Shown: positions 1-8,657, numbered from the stretch's first letter. The stretch: 64,000 nt of DNA from Bin55 sp965220235 (GCA_965220235.1 OZ244815.1:868001-932000); one strand, 5' to 3'. Numbers and translations: made by a program. The notes: generated by a model not told the origin, from the letters alone.

Positions 1-639
1 CCGCATCGATGTGCTCTCATGAACTACATCGGGATCAATGGATTCGAAGGCGAACGACAGAAATCCCCTGAGAATGCCGTTGAAATCATCGAGGTACTCC
101 TTGAACATGGTTGCGATCCGAACGTCGTGTGCTACACCTATCGAGGTGGACCAGGTGAGAACGCACTTGGGTTATTGCTATCCAGCGGTGTTGTGTCTTC
201 GCCAGCTCAGGAGTTAGCAATGACCCGAGCGTTAGTCAAAGGCGGCGCAACGATCAGTGAAGGCTATCAAATGCTGTTCAAACTACTCGACGCTAAAGAC
301 ACAAATTCAGTCGCTGACGTCGTCAGCTCGATCGACATCAATGACACTGCGATTCGGGAAGCCTTTTTCGCTCTAGGTTCTAATCACGAACACGCGTTGA
401 TGGAAGAACTGATTTCGGCCGGATTCGACGTGGACTCAACCAACGAACTAAGACAGACAGCCCTCCACTACGCGGCGCTCAATGGCGACGAGGTGTTCGT
501 CGAATGGTTGCTTGAACATGGTGCTGACCCGACGTTGCGAGAACTTCAATTCGACGGCAACAGTGCGGGATGGGCAGATGCTGGAGGACACACCGAACTC
601 GCGAAGCGATTGGGACGCTTAATCGGCGGCAAGTCTTAA
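1..639 (+). CDS. Ankyrin-repeat protein, 5' end outside window
   Basis: The reading frame is open from base 1, so the ATG at 19 may be internal and the gene probably begins before the window. The visible part carries degenerate ankyrin repeats; the clearest is near the C-terminus (TALHYAALNGDEVFVEWLLE followed by HGADP), with an earlier LLEHGCDPNVV unit. Ankyrin repeats form stacked helix pairs that bind other proteins; no catalytic domain is visible. The stop overlaps the stop of the convergent argF by three bases. A second ankyrin protein lies at about 56.9-57.9 kb. No partner or substrate can be deduced from the sequence. Confidence 0.75.
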   Translation, partial: PHRCALMNYIGINGFEGERQKSPENAVEIIEVLLEHGCDPNVVCYTYRGGPGENALGLLLSSGVVSSPAQELAMTRALVKGGATISEGYQMLFKLLDAKDTNSVADVVSSIDINDTAIREAFFALGSNHEHALMEELISAGFDVDSTNELRQTALHYAALNGDEVFVEWLLEHGADPTLRELQFDGNSAGWADAGGHTELAKRLGRLIGGKS

Positions 640-1535
640 GAGCTATTTAGGAGAAACTCGATCAGCGCCTTTTGAGAGTGAAGGCGATTGCCTGATTCCT
701 CCCAGACGACGGATCGAGAGTCGTCAAGCACGACATCATCCACTTCTTCCCCTCGATGGGCGGGCAAACAGTGCAAGAATATGGCATCCAATTGGGCTTG
801 ATCGAGCAATTCCGAATTGACTTGGAAGCCGTCGAACGCCTTGATTCGATCAGTGTCATCTTCATGGCCCATTGAGGACCAAACATCCGTAACGACGACA
901 TTTGCGCCTTTTACGGCGGCTAATGGCGAATCTACGAACTCAACCTGGTTGCTACACGTGAGGTACTTGGCGCTTGGTCGATAGTCGGGTGGTGTAGCGA
1001 CCTTTAGTTCAAATCCAAAGATCGTTGACGCCTCAATGAACGACTGACACATGTTGTAGCCGTCGCCAATAAACGCGATCTGTTGACCTTCGATCTCACC
1101 TTGTGCTTCAATGATCGTCATGATGTCCGCCAACAACTGGCATGGATGGAGTTCATTGCTCATGCCGTTTATGACAGGAATATCTGAGTAAAGAGCGTAT
1201 TCGTCGATCGTCGATTGATCCGTCGCGCGAATCATGACGATATCGACCATCTTCGCAAGAACTCGCGCGGTATCTTTGATCGGTTCCCCTCGACCCAGCT
1301 GCGTGTCTCGAGGGCTCAAGAACAACGATTGACCGCCGAGTTGTGCCATCCCGGCTTCGAACGACACGCGCGTGCGCGTTGAACTTAGTTCAAAAATCAT
1401 CGCGAGCGTTTTATGCGCACACGTTTGGTGAGGAGCCTCTTCTTGATGAAGTCGTTTGAGTTCTATTGCACGACTGATAAGATCGTGCAACTCGCTCTCG
1501 GAAAAGTCGCTGAGCCTTAAAAAATGACGGGACAT
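636..1535 (-). CDS. argF: Ornithine carbamoyltransferase
   Basis: Cytosolic enzyme that joins carbamoyl phosphate and ornithine to give citrulline in arginine synthesis. The carbamoyl-phosphate motif STRTR (about residue 52), the HPCQ motif (about 130) and HCLPAHRGEEV (about 255) are all present, and the 299-residue length is normal. I place the start at ATG 1535; a GTG one codon earlier is also possible. The ATG shares a base with the argD stop (TGATG), so the two genes are almost certainly co-translated as argD-argF. The pairing fits the pathway, since ArgD makes the precursor of ornithine. Confidence 0.95.
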   Translation of the reverse strand: MSRHFLRLSDFSESELHDLISRAIELKRLHQEEAPHQTCAHKTLAMIFELSSTRTRVSFEAGMAQLGGQSLFLSPRDTQLGRGEPIKDTARVLAKMVDIVMIRATDQSTIDEYALYSDIPVINGMSNELHPCQLLADIMTIIEAQGEIEGQQIAFIGDGYNMCQSFIEASTIFGFELKVATPPDYRPSAKYLTCSNQVEFVDSPLAAVKGANVVVTDVWSSMGHEDDTDRIKAFDGFQVNSELLDQAQLDAIFLHCLPAHRGEEVDDVVLDDSRSVVWEESGNRLHSQKALIEFLLNSS

Positions 1536-2695
1536 CACACGTGGTTCTTTATCAGATCTGTGACGATCTCGACCATCTGGTCAGCTTCCTCGGCCGATAT
1601 GTTCAGTGGTGGTAACAAACGAACGACAGTGTCAGTCGTGACGTTCATCAGCAAACCCTTATCCATGGCTTGCAACACCAATTCCGCACACGGCTCGGTG
1701 AGCTCGATCCCAATCATCATGCCTTTGCCACGGATTTCTCTTACATTGTTGGAATCCGCGAGGTTTTTCGCGAACGCATCTCGCATCGCTTGACCGGTTT
1801 GAGCTCCTTGCTCAATCACGCCGTTTTGAAGTTCGGCGATCGTGGCGTTCGCTGCAGCACATGCCAACGGGTTTCCGCCGAACGTGCTTGCGTGTGTACC
1901 GGCGACGAGCGTCTCAGCGGCAATACCTCGAGCGAGACAAGCTCCAATGGGGACGCCATTGGCGAGTCCTTTTGCGAGCGTTACGACATCAGGGAGTATG
2001 GTGCTGTGTTGGAACGCGAAGTACTTTCCTGTACGTCCATTACCCGTTTGTACCTCATCCAACATGAGCAACATGTCGTTCTCGTCGCAAACACGGCGTA
2101 GTTCTTCGAGGTAGTTGTCGGCAGGTACATGGACCCCGCCTTCACCCAGAATCGGTTCAACGAGGATGGCGACGACATTGGGGTCTTTCGCCCGCGATTC
2201 AACAGCTGCTACGTCATTAAAGGGAATGTGCTCGAAACCTTGGGGTAACGGGTCAAAACCTGCACGGACCTTTTCTTGACCTGTCGCGGTCAGAGTCGCA
2301 AGTGTGCGACCGTGGAAGCTACCTTCAATAACGAGCGTTGTGGGTACCGAGACACCACGGTCGTTTCCGTACTTTCGCGCGAGTTTTAATGCAGCTTCAT
2401 TCGACTCGGCACCAGAATTGCAGAAAAACACGTTATCCATACCGCTGATTTCGCACAACGTTGTCGCGAGTTTTTCCTGTTCTGGAATCCCATAGAGATT
2501 GGACGTGTGAATCAGTGTGCGTGCTTGCGTCGCAAGTGCGTCCGCGACTTTCGGGTGTGCGTGACCGAGCACGCATACGGCAATACCCGATAAGCCATCG
2601 AGGAACCGTCGACCGTCGTCCGTGGTGAGGTAGGTACCTTCGCCACTCACGAATGTGACAGGATAACGGTTGTAGGTTGGCATGATGCTAGTCAT
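1535..2695 (-). CDS. argD: Acetylornithine/succinyldiaminopimelate aminotransferase
   Basis: PLP-dependent class III aminotransferase that converts N-acetylglutamate semialdehyde to N-acetylornithine; family members often also serve lysine synthesis. Visible features are the phosphate-binding NSGAESNEAA (about residue 93), the cofactor Asp in LMLDEVQTG (D213) and the Schiff-base Lys in TLAKGLANG (K242). Its 386 residues match the family. It is the first gene of the argD-argF pair. A terminator for the upstream gene sits just ahead of it, so it must have its own promoter in the roughly 40 bases between. ATG 2695 is used; ATG 2683 is an alternative. Confidence 0.94.
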   Translation of the reverse strand: MTSIMPTYNRYPVTFVSGEGTYLTTDDGRRFLDGLSGIAVCVLGHAHPKVADALATQARTLIHTSNLYGIPEQEKLATTLCEISGMDNVFFCNSGAESNEAALKLARKYGNDRGVSVPTTLVIEGSFHGRTLATLTATGQEKVRAGFDPLPQGFEHIPFNDVAAVESRAKDPNVVAILVEPILGEGGVHVPADNYLEELRRVCDENDMLLMLDEVQTGNGRTGKYFAFQHSTILPDVVTLAKGLANGVPIGACLARGIAAETLVAGTHASTFGGNPLACAAANATIAELQNGVIEQGAQTGQAMRDAFAKNLADSNNVREIRGKGMMIGIELTEPCAELVLQAMDKGLLMNVTTDTVVRLLPPLNISAEEADQMVEIVTDLIKNHV

Positions 2696-2731
2696 GGCAC
2701 GAGCCCTCGATGTTCTTTAGCACACTAAAAC

Positions 2732-2755
2732 AAAAAAGTAGCCCTGCGGCTACTT
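2732..2755 (-). terminator. Rho-independent terminator after patB-like gene
   Basis: An 8-bp perfect stem (AAGTAGCC / GGCTACTT) with a 4-base loop is followed on the minus strand by six Ts. It lies about 50 bases past the stop of the aminotransferase gene at 2804-3961 and just before argD, so it separates these two transcripts. Confidence 0.85.
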
Positions 2756-2803
2756 CATGAAGCGGAATAGTTTAAGCAGATTAGCCGAAAGTTCAAACCA
2801 CCA

Positions 2804-3961
2804 TTAGTTCGTAGGAGCACAGGCGGATGCGACTTCAAGCCGTTTAATCCCGCGCGTGAGCACCGATCGAGGCGTCGCGAAGTTAAACCGGACAAATCCA
2901 GGCTCACCAAATTCGACACCGTCCGAGAACCCCAAGCCATGTGCCTCGAAGTACGCAGCGTGGTCTTCGACCGGTACTTCGCGTGCGTCAATCCAACCTA
3001 GATGCGTTCCTTCTACGGCTGCCATGGAGAGATTGGGCAGTTGGTTGATGCAATCGGTCAGTAAATCCCGATTGGCACGAAGGTATGTTTGTAGATCGTT
3101 AAGCCAGGTTGAACGGTCGCTGTATGCTGCGATCGATGCGGCATAGGCTAGGGGTGAAACGGAACTTATCCACCCGCTTTTTGCGATTTCAAACCGCCTA
3201 CGGAGTTTAGGATTTCGGATCACTGCAAATGCGCTCTTTAATCCAGCGATGTTGTAACTCTTCGTATGAGAAATCAGCGTGATCGTGTTTTCTTCAATCT
3301 CGTCCCCGAGCGTGGCCACGGGTATGTGGCTCAAACCAGGTTCGAGACAGATCCCCCAATGGATTTCATCACTCACGAGGACTGTATTAGTTCGGAGGCA
3401 AATTTCCGCGAGTGATTGAAGTTCATCGCGTGTATAGATACGACCCGTTGGATTTTGTGGATTGCAAAGCAAAATCGTGCGAGACGCTTCGTCGTTTGCC
3501 TTGCGTTCGATATCGTCGAAATCCATCACCCATTGATCATCGTGCAAGACCAGCGATGATGTGATCTGTCGACGGTGATTGGTTGTAGCCGTTTGAAGAA
3601 AAGGTGGATAGATCGGTGTCATGACAAGGGACGCATCGCCATCGTCACCGACACTAAGAACTGCGGCGTTTAAGCCAGGTACGAGTGATGTGAGGGGGAC
3701 AAGCCAGTCAGGATGGACGTGCCAGCTATAGTGCCTGTCAGCCCAGTCGACGAACGCGCCAGCTAGTTCGTCAGGAAGGTCTGTGTAGCCAACAACCGGG
3801 TGTTCCAGACGAGCGCGAATCGCGTCAAGAATGAACTCGGGGGTCGCGAAGTCCATATCTGCAACCCAGAAAGGCAAGACATCCCGTTCCCCGTACTTAA
3901 TCCACTTAGAACTAGACGTGACGCGTCGATCGTGTACCGTGTCAAAATCGAATGCAGGCAT
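2804..3961 (-). CDS. MalY/PatB-type aminotransferase (C-S beta-lyase)
   Basis: Fold-type I PLP enzyme of the MalY/PatB group, whose members cleave cystathionine or cysteine conjugates to a thiol, pyruvate and ammonia. Seen: the early FWVADMDF motif, CNPQNPTGR (about residue 166), the PLP-pyridine Asp in VSDEIHWG (D198) and the Schiff-base Lys in SHTKSYNIAGL (K234). Length (385) is normal. It is monocistronic, with a terminator after it and the CoA-transferase terminator before it. MalY of E. coli also represses the maltose regulon, but nothing here suggests such a role. The true substrate, for example a sulfur compound such as cystathionine, is not shown by the sequence. Confidence 0.85.
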   Translation of the reverse strand: MPAFDFDTVHDRRVTSSSKWIKYGERDVLPFWVADMDFATPEFILDAIRARLEHPVVGYTDLPDELAGAFVDWADRHYSWHVHPDWLVPLTSLVPGLNAAVLSVGDDGDASLVMTPIYPPFLQTATTNHRRQITSSLVLHDDQWVMDFDDIERKANDEASRTILLCNPQNPTGRIYTRDELQSLAEICLRTNTVLVSDEIHWGICLEPGLSHIPVATLGDEIEENTITLISHTKSYNIAGLKSAFAVIRNPKLRRRFEIAKSGWISSVSPLAYAASIAAYSDRSTWLNDLQTYLRANRDLLTDCINQLPNLSMAAVEGTHLGWIDAREVPVEDHAAYFEAHGLGFSDGVEFGEPGFVRFNFATPRSVLTRGIKRLEVASACAPTN

Positions 3962-4101
3962 TCGTTAATCCAATAACCTAGTGTTCATATCGAGTGACTT
4001 AATCTATTGAATGTAGATGAGCTCTCGGCATGTTCTGACATTTACGAAACCAATTCGTTGCGTAGAGCGGGGCAAGTGACCTCGGCTTCGTGTATCGAAC
4101 G

Positions 4102-4130
4102 AAAAACTGTGCCTTCTGAAGGTGTCAGTT
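4102..4130 (-). terminator. Probable terminator overlapping the CoA-transferase stop
   Basis: On the minus strand AACTG and CAGTT enclose an inner CCTTC/GAAGG helix and are followed by five Ts. The 5' arm includes the last bases of the coding region. It probably ends transcription of the gene at 4125-6545. Confidence 0.55.
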
Positions 4131-6545
4131 AGCGAGTCGCTCGTCGAGCGTACCGGTGAGGCCTTCCTCCACTAGAACCCGATAGGCAGCTGCATCCATT
4201 CCGAGCTCGTCCGCGAAGACTTCCTGGGTGTGTTGCCCTACGCAAGGCGCTGGTCGGATCGTAGGTGTCCCTAATGTTGAAAACCGAAAAGGTCGGCCAG
4301 GCATCCAGTTGCTACCCGCTTCGGGGTGCTCTACCTGTTGAATAAAACCGGCATCTCTAAGTTCTTTATCGGGTTTGCTATACAGCTCGATGAGCGGAAC
4401 GACCCGCGAAGCACAGATACCAGCATCGCGCAAGTGCGTCGCGACTTCGTCCGCATCTTTGTCAGCTACCCACTCAGATAGGATCTCGTCAAGCTCGCTT
4501 TCCTTCGCTTTCCTCATGGCTTCGTCTTGAAATACCGGATCGGCGAGGCGACTATCTCCAGTAACCCGGACTAAGGCAGACCACATTTCGTCCGTCTCGA
4601 CCGCGACCGCCACCCATTCGTGATCCGCAGCTGCATACATGTTGTGAGGTGCGTGTCTCAAATGCCGGTTGCCTCCGGGCGTTGGAACGTCTCCGCATGC
4701 GTCATATTCGATGACTGCGTCGCCGATGACGGAAGAAACGGCTTCCATCATGGATAAATCAACTCGCTGCGGTTCACCGGTACGATCTCGATGCTCTAAT
4801 GCCGCCATGATGGTTGCGACGAGGAAGTAACCACTGATCGGATCAGGATAGAGACCACCAGTGTTCATACCTAGGTCGCCGTCGTAACCATGGATGGATG
4901 CCAAACCTGCCATAGGTTCTGTCGTTGCACCGTTCGCGGGGTAGTTGCTGTACGGACCAGATTCGCCGTAACCAGAGATTGACGCCCAGATCATGCCCGG
5001 TTTTGCACTGTGGAGTCGCTCAAGCGTGACGCCCCAGCGTGGCAGCACAGACGGACGGAAGTTGTCAATGAGCATGTCAAATTTCGGGATGAGCTGCCAG
5101 AGGATCTCCTGACCATTCGGATGGGTCAAGTCGAGATCGATTTCTCGTTTATGCAAGTTCACGGAGTTGTAGTGTCCTTGCGTGTTCGGAACGTGCTGCT
5201 GAAGTGTTTCGTCTCTGACACCGGCGGGCACGACATTACTAATACGTCGAAAAGCGTCAGGATGTTTTACAGAAGCGATTTGCACGACGTCAGCGCCGAG
5301 GAGTGCCAATAGTTCCGTCGCAAACGTACCAGACCACGCTTGACCGAAACTCAGCACACGCACCCCGGCCAGTGGTCCATCATCAAACGAACGATCAGAT
5401 TTTTGTTCGTGAGATCGTGGACGGCTGTGTGAGACGTCGTCGAGTGAATGCTCGCCGAGCTTGGGGGCGGATGCATGAACCGTCCAAGGTGAAGGATGGA
5501 GTTTGCCAGGCGCGCCAGCGACTCGAACTTTTTGACCTGCTATTTGGGTTTCAGCGAAGTAATCACGTGCGAGCAAATGTTCGTTGTTAACGAGATCGCC
5601 GATGTCTTGCACGACGCCAATCACGCAGCGAAGCTCTGCGAGTGCATGAAACACGGGCCATCGCTGCAAGTTGGGTAGGGACTCGGCAAGACCATGAACG
5701 ACATCGCGAAGGTCTTGTGAATGACGACCGATATCGGGAATGAGTTCAGGTCTCTCACCTTGCTCCGGAAGCCCGCACACGTTCATTGCCTCGGTCCAGT
5801 TGTGAAAATCTGCGAGACCCAGGTTCATGCGCCCATCCGCAAGATTCCACAACGGTCCTGGAGAACCACGAAGTCTTCCACCACCCGGACCGCGATTCGC
5901 TGTCCGTCCGTGATAGACCCCCGCGACGCCCCACGGGTGTACCGTTAGTGCGTATGCCTCCAGTTCACTGACATCGACTCGTTCCGGTGCGGACTGTGAA
6001 TCCCTACACCTCAGCGCGGATGCAGCTGCGATGTAACCCATGACACCACCGACGATCCCGTTTTGATTGCGCGGCATCGCGAGCGGAGGCTCGTCGCGAA
6101 ATCCATTGATCGATGCCCAGCCGCAGTGGGAGCTAAGCGTTAAGTTATTTCCCTCTCTTCCTTGTAACGGACCATGTAGTCCGTAAGCCGTGACGCAAAG
6201 ATGTACCGCGTCGGTTGAGAGCGAGGCTTCGATGTCTGTGAGATAGTCCAGTTCAAACGATGTCGTTATGACAACGTCGGCTGTACGGATTAATTCGTTG
6301 CGTTCTTCGTCTGTAGCTACGACTACTGACAGTTTGTTCCAGTTAACAAACGCGTGGATAACGCTACTTTCGACTTGATTTGAGGTTTCGGCAAACGGCG
6401 GCTCACTTCGACATGGATGCCCATCGGGTGGCTCCGCGAGAATGACGTCTGCACCGAAATCGCCAAACAAACGCGCCGCAAATGCCCCCGAAAACCTTGT
6501 CGATAAGTCAACTACACGTAGTCCTTCGAATGGTTTCGGTTGCAT
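4125..6545 (-). CDS. Tandem class III (CaiB/BaiF) CoA-transferase
   Basis: Two CaiB/BaiF-type domains are fused in one 806-residue chain, whereas the usual single-domain enzyme is about 400 residues. Each half opens with a similar motif: EGLRVVDLSTRFSG (about residue 8) and AGVRVLSFGQAWSG (about 395). Family III enzymes move CoA between carboxylic acids through an aspartyl-CoA intermediate. The C-terminal half keeps an Asp at the expected place (GLYPDPISGYF); the corresponding stretch of the N-terminal half (NQNGIVGGVMGY) has Gly there, so that half may be structural or regulatory. The acid substrate is unknown. The gene is monocistronic. Similar fused proteins are known in actinobacteria and proteobacteria. 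Confidence 0.85.
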   Translation of the reverse strand: MQPKPFEGLRVVDLSTRFSGAFAARLFGDFGADVILAEPPDGHPCRSEPPFAETSNQVESSVIHAFVNWNKLSVVVATDEERNELIRTADVVITTSFELDYLTDIEASLSTDAVHLCVTAYGLHGPLQGREGNNLTLSSHCGWASINGFRDEPPLAMPRNQNGIVGGVMGYIAAASALRCRDSQSAPERVDVSELEAYALTVHPWGVAGVYHGRTANRGPGGGRLRGSPGPLWNLADGRMNLGLADFHNWTEAMNVCGLPEQGERPELIPDIGRHSQDLRDVVHGLAESLPNLQRWPVFHALAELRCVIGVVQDIGDLVNNEHLLARDYFAETQIAGQKVRVAGAPGKLHPSPWTVHASAPKLGEHSLDDVSHSRPRSHEQKSDRSFDDGPLAGVRVLSFGQAWSGTFATELLALLGADVVQIASVKHPDAFRRISNVVPAGVRDETLQQHVPNTQGHYNSVNLHKREIDLDLTHPNGQEILWQLIPKFDMLIDNFRPSVLPRWGVTLERLHSAKPGMIWASISGYGESGPYSNYPANGATTEPMAGLASIHGYDGDLGMNTGGLYPDPISGYFLVATIMAALEHRDRTGEPQRVDLSMMEAVSSVIGDAVIEYDACGDVPTPGGNRHLRHAPHNMYAAADHEWVAVAVETDEMWSALVRVTGDSRLADPVFQDEAMRKAKESELDEILSEWVADKDADEVATHLRDAGICASRVVPLIELYSKPDKELRDAGFIQQVEHPEAGSNWMPGRPFRFSTLGTPTIRPAPCVGQHTQEVFADELGMDAAAYRVLVEEGLTGTLDERLAN

Positions 6546-6742
6546 TGAGACTAACCCGTCCCGTAATCACTAGCGTCTATTTGATTATCGCACGAGGATT
6601 CGTGCTCACATGAGGAGCTCGCTCTTGCACATCGTCAGAGGTACAGGTTGAGAAGGAATACGTAAGCAGAGAACTGCCTCCGAGAACTTGAAGGAGAAGT
6701 GTCCCTTTCATTAAGCTTCGACTGGAACTCCCTAATCCCACC

Positions 6743-7393
6743 ATGGTCGATTCTTTGGCTGACATACTGGATAACAAACCTCCTTTCACTATCGTGATGG
6801 GATGTGATGGTTGTGGGAAGACAACATGGAAACGAGCAAATAGGGAGGCATTAGCTGAGGTTCATATAGAGCTTGATTCACTCGCAGAAGGAATCGGAAA
6901 TTGGGATAGCGAAGCAAGTCGTAGAGAAGCGCTCGAAATAGGTGCGGAGCGGATACGAAGAGCTATCAAAGATCACAAACCTTATGGAGTCGAGAGCACT
7001 TATTCTGGCGAGCGTGGCGTCAGTCAAATCAATGAAGCGCGATCGCATGGATATCGCATTCATGGACACTATCTAGGGACATACTCCCCTGAGATCAATG
7101 TCGAACGAATCGCTCAACGTACGCGCGAAAGGACAGGGCATCGGGTCGATCCAGAGTTAATTCCAACTCGGTGGCGTTACTCACTTTCAAATCTTCGAAG
7201 GACAGTGGAATTGTTAGACGAATTGACGATCTACGACAACAGCGAAGAGTATGACTTAGGCTGCCAGGATCCACCGAGACTAGCATTTTTTCAGTCGGGT
7301 CGCGTAATAAACCTGTTTAGTAACGAGATACGTCCCAAATGGTTTAAGGATTGGTACGCAGGTTGGGAACTACGCTCAAAGGTGAAAGAATGA
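6743..7393 (+). CDS. Zeta-toxin/COG4185-like P-loop kinase
   Basis: A 216-residue P-loop protein. Walker A is GCDGCGKTT (about residues 20-28). Later features fit the zeta-toxin/COG4185 group: ESTYSG in the middle, then TGHRVDPELIPTRWRYSLSN and, after a short gap, IYDNS near residue 165. Zeta toxins phosphorylate UDP-N-acetylglucosamine, but many chromosomal relatives have no proven target. No epsilon-like antitoxin was found: the 197 bases upstream contain only very short frames. It starts the accessory stretch and faces away from the CoA-transferase. Its codons and base composition look more AT-rich than the neighbours. A non-toxic nucleotide or sugar kinase remains possible. Confidence 0.7.
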   Translation: MVDSLADILDNKPPFTIVMGCDGCGKTTWKRANREALAEVHIELDSLAEGIGNWDSEASRREALEIGAERIRRAIKDHKPYGVESTYSGERGVSQINEARSHGYRIHGHYLGTYSPEINVERIAQRTRERTGHRVDPELIPTRWRYSLSNLRRTVELLDELTIYDNSEEYDLGCQDPPRLAFFQSGRVINLFSNEIRPKWFKDWYAGWELRSKVKE

Positions 7394-7673
7394 GTCGCGT
7401 GGAAACCATAGAGAGGACTGGGATTTCTTAGTGAATGAGCATTCCAGTTGTTGAATCGAAAGTCTGAGAGGCACATCGAGCGACAAGGAAGTCAGTTGAA
7501 AAACTCAAATCTAGGGGATTTTCTACTGACATACCAAGTATTTATTCAAATAAAACAATAAGTTATAAATTTACCATCAGACAGAGTGAAGAGATTCAAC
7601 CTGCTCCGAGACTTGTAAAATTCAAGGGAAGCGGGATTCAATTCCAGTCTCACTCCGATTAAATCAGGTCGTG
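7394..7673. other. AT-rich intergenic stretch in accessory region
   Basis: About 280 bases without a credible gene, markedly AT-rich around 7530-7580. The segment near 7630-7656 resembles a tRNA T-arm in part but has no partner acceptor strand, so I do not call a tRNA. It presumably carries the promoter of the 2-TM protein that follows. Confidence 0.4.
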
Positions 7674-8234
7674 ATGGTCATGCGTGATACAACCACCAAC
7701 CAGACGTCGAAAAATACACGAAGCGAGGTATGGGGTGAGCTATATGCTGCTGAATATGCATTTCTTTACTACGAGCAGTTAGAACGAAAGTTCCTAAAAG
7801 CTCATCAGTTATTTAGTTGGACATCTATAGCGCTAGGTGGTGGTGCAATAGCCCCCGCGCTGCTTCTCGCCTTCGCATCCGACGATGCTACTGGAGGGTA
7901 TATTGGCTGGTGGTTTGCTATTCAAGGAATTGCCTTAGCGATCATTACGCTTGTCGAAAGAGTCGAAAAATACGGCAGCAAGGCATCGGTATCGGCGAGT
8001 ATTTCGAAGGCCTGCAGTCAAGTCTCAACCGATCTCGCGGACCTCTTTTCCGATATAGATCAGCGTAGCGTAGACGATAGTCGTGCGAGGACAAGATTAA
8101 ATCGCCTTGTTCAACTCAAACGCGAGGTTACGTACTCGGGCGAAAGTGCTGATATTGTGGTTGATAGTGAGAGCGCTGTGAGCAAGAAAGTAGCAGATAT
8201 CGCGGCTGATCGATTGACCAGTCGGTATGCGTAA
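7674..8234 (+). CDS. Two-TM protein, SLATT-like
   Basis: A polar N-terminus is followed by two hydrophobic helices (about residues 47-66 and 77-94) and then a long helical cytosolic tail with many charged residues ending in DRLTSRYA. This topology and the YYEQLERKFLKAHQLFSW lead-in resemble SLATT-domain proteins, proposed membrane effectors in nucleotide-sensing conflict systems. No sensor domain (SMODS, SLOG) is fused or adjacent. The start is ATG 7674, 5 bases after AGG; GTG 7671 and ATG 7680 are alternatives. A GIY-YIG protein follows on the same strand after a poly-C tract, so the two may form one module. The family call is by eye and moderate. Confidence 0.55.
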   Translation: MVMRDTTTNQTSKNTRSEVWGELYAAEYAFLYYEQLERKFLKAHQLFSWTSIALGGGAIAPALLLAFASDDATGGYIGWWFAIQGIALAIITLVERVEKYGSKASVSASISKACSQVSTDLADLFSDIDQRSVDDSRARTRLNRLVQLKREVTYSGESADIVVDSESAVSKKVADIAADRLTSRYA

Positions 8235-8289
8235 GAACGACGATCTAGAGAGGCGTAGTCAGAGACCGTCACCACCCAGAAAGCCACCA

Positions 8290-8309
8290 CCCCCCCCCCC
8301 CCCCCCCCC
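8290..8309. repeat. 20-base poly-C homopolymer tract
   Basis: An uninterrupted run of 20 C lies between the 2-TM gene (stop 8234) and the GIY-YIG gene (start 8376 or 8352). No other run in the window exceeds about 8. Tracts like this slip during replication and are known phase-variation switches, for example in Bordetella fimbrial promoters. It lies where it could set promoter spacing for the downstream gene. A sequencing or assembly artefact is also possible. Confidence 0.9.
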
Positions 8310-8375
8310 AGCAAAAGCGCCCCCTTCCTCATAGGACGATAGGTTCCTGATATGAGCCAGCAGATCGTAGATTGA

Positions 8376-8657
8376 TTGCACTATACGTTCTATATACATC
8401 GACCCTACACTAATTGGGCAGATGTGGGCGGTCTTTATGTTTTTTCTTATGTCACGCAGTCGAACGAATGGTGCCCGCTTTACGTTGGGGAAACTAAATC
8501 GTTATCAGACAGAATTCCGGGTCATGAAAAATGGAGAGAAGCAGTTAATCTTGGCGCTACGCACATTCACGCCAGGGCAGAGTCCTCTCACGCCAACAGA
8601 TTACGGATTGAGCGCGAGCTAGTTCAAGCATATCAACCGTACCTCAACGAGGTTTAG
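8376..8657 (+). CDS. Small GIY-YIG-like nuclease-domain protein
   Basis: A 93-residue protein that is essentially one GIY-YIG domain. The GIY element is GLYVF (about residue 19), the YIG element is LYVGET (about 35), an Arg follows in DRIPGHEKW, and the metal-binding Glu is in IERELVQAYQPYLN near the end. These domains cut DNA or RNA with one divalent metal. It has no extra DNA-binding region. The TTG start at 8376 has no good ribosome site. An ATG at 8352 in the same frame has AGG upstream but meets a TGA immediately before the TTG, giving a 7-codon leader or a broken longer start. It pairs with the upstream SLATT-like gene. Confidence 0.65.
   Translation: MHYTFYIHRPYTNWADVGGLYVFSYVTQSNEWCPLYVGETKSLSDRIPGHEKWREAVNLGATHIHARAESSHANRLRIERELVQAYQPYLNEV

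Noticed and set aside
7625..7660. tRNA or tmRNA remnant
   Set aside because: A T-arm-like segment is present but no acceptor strand, D arm or anticodon arm pairs with it.
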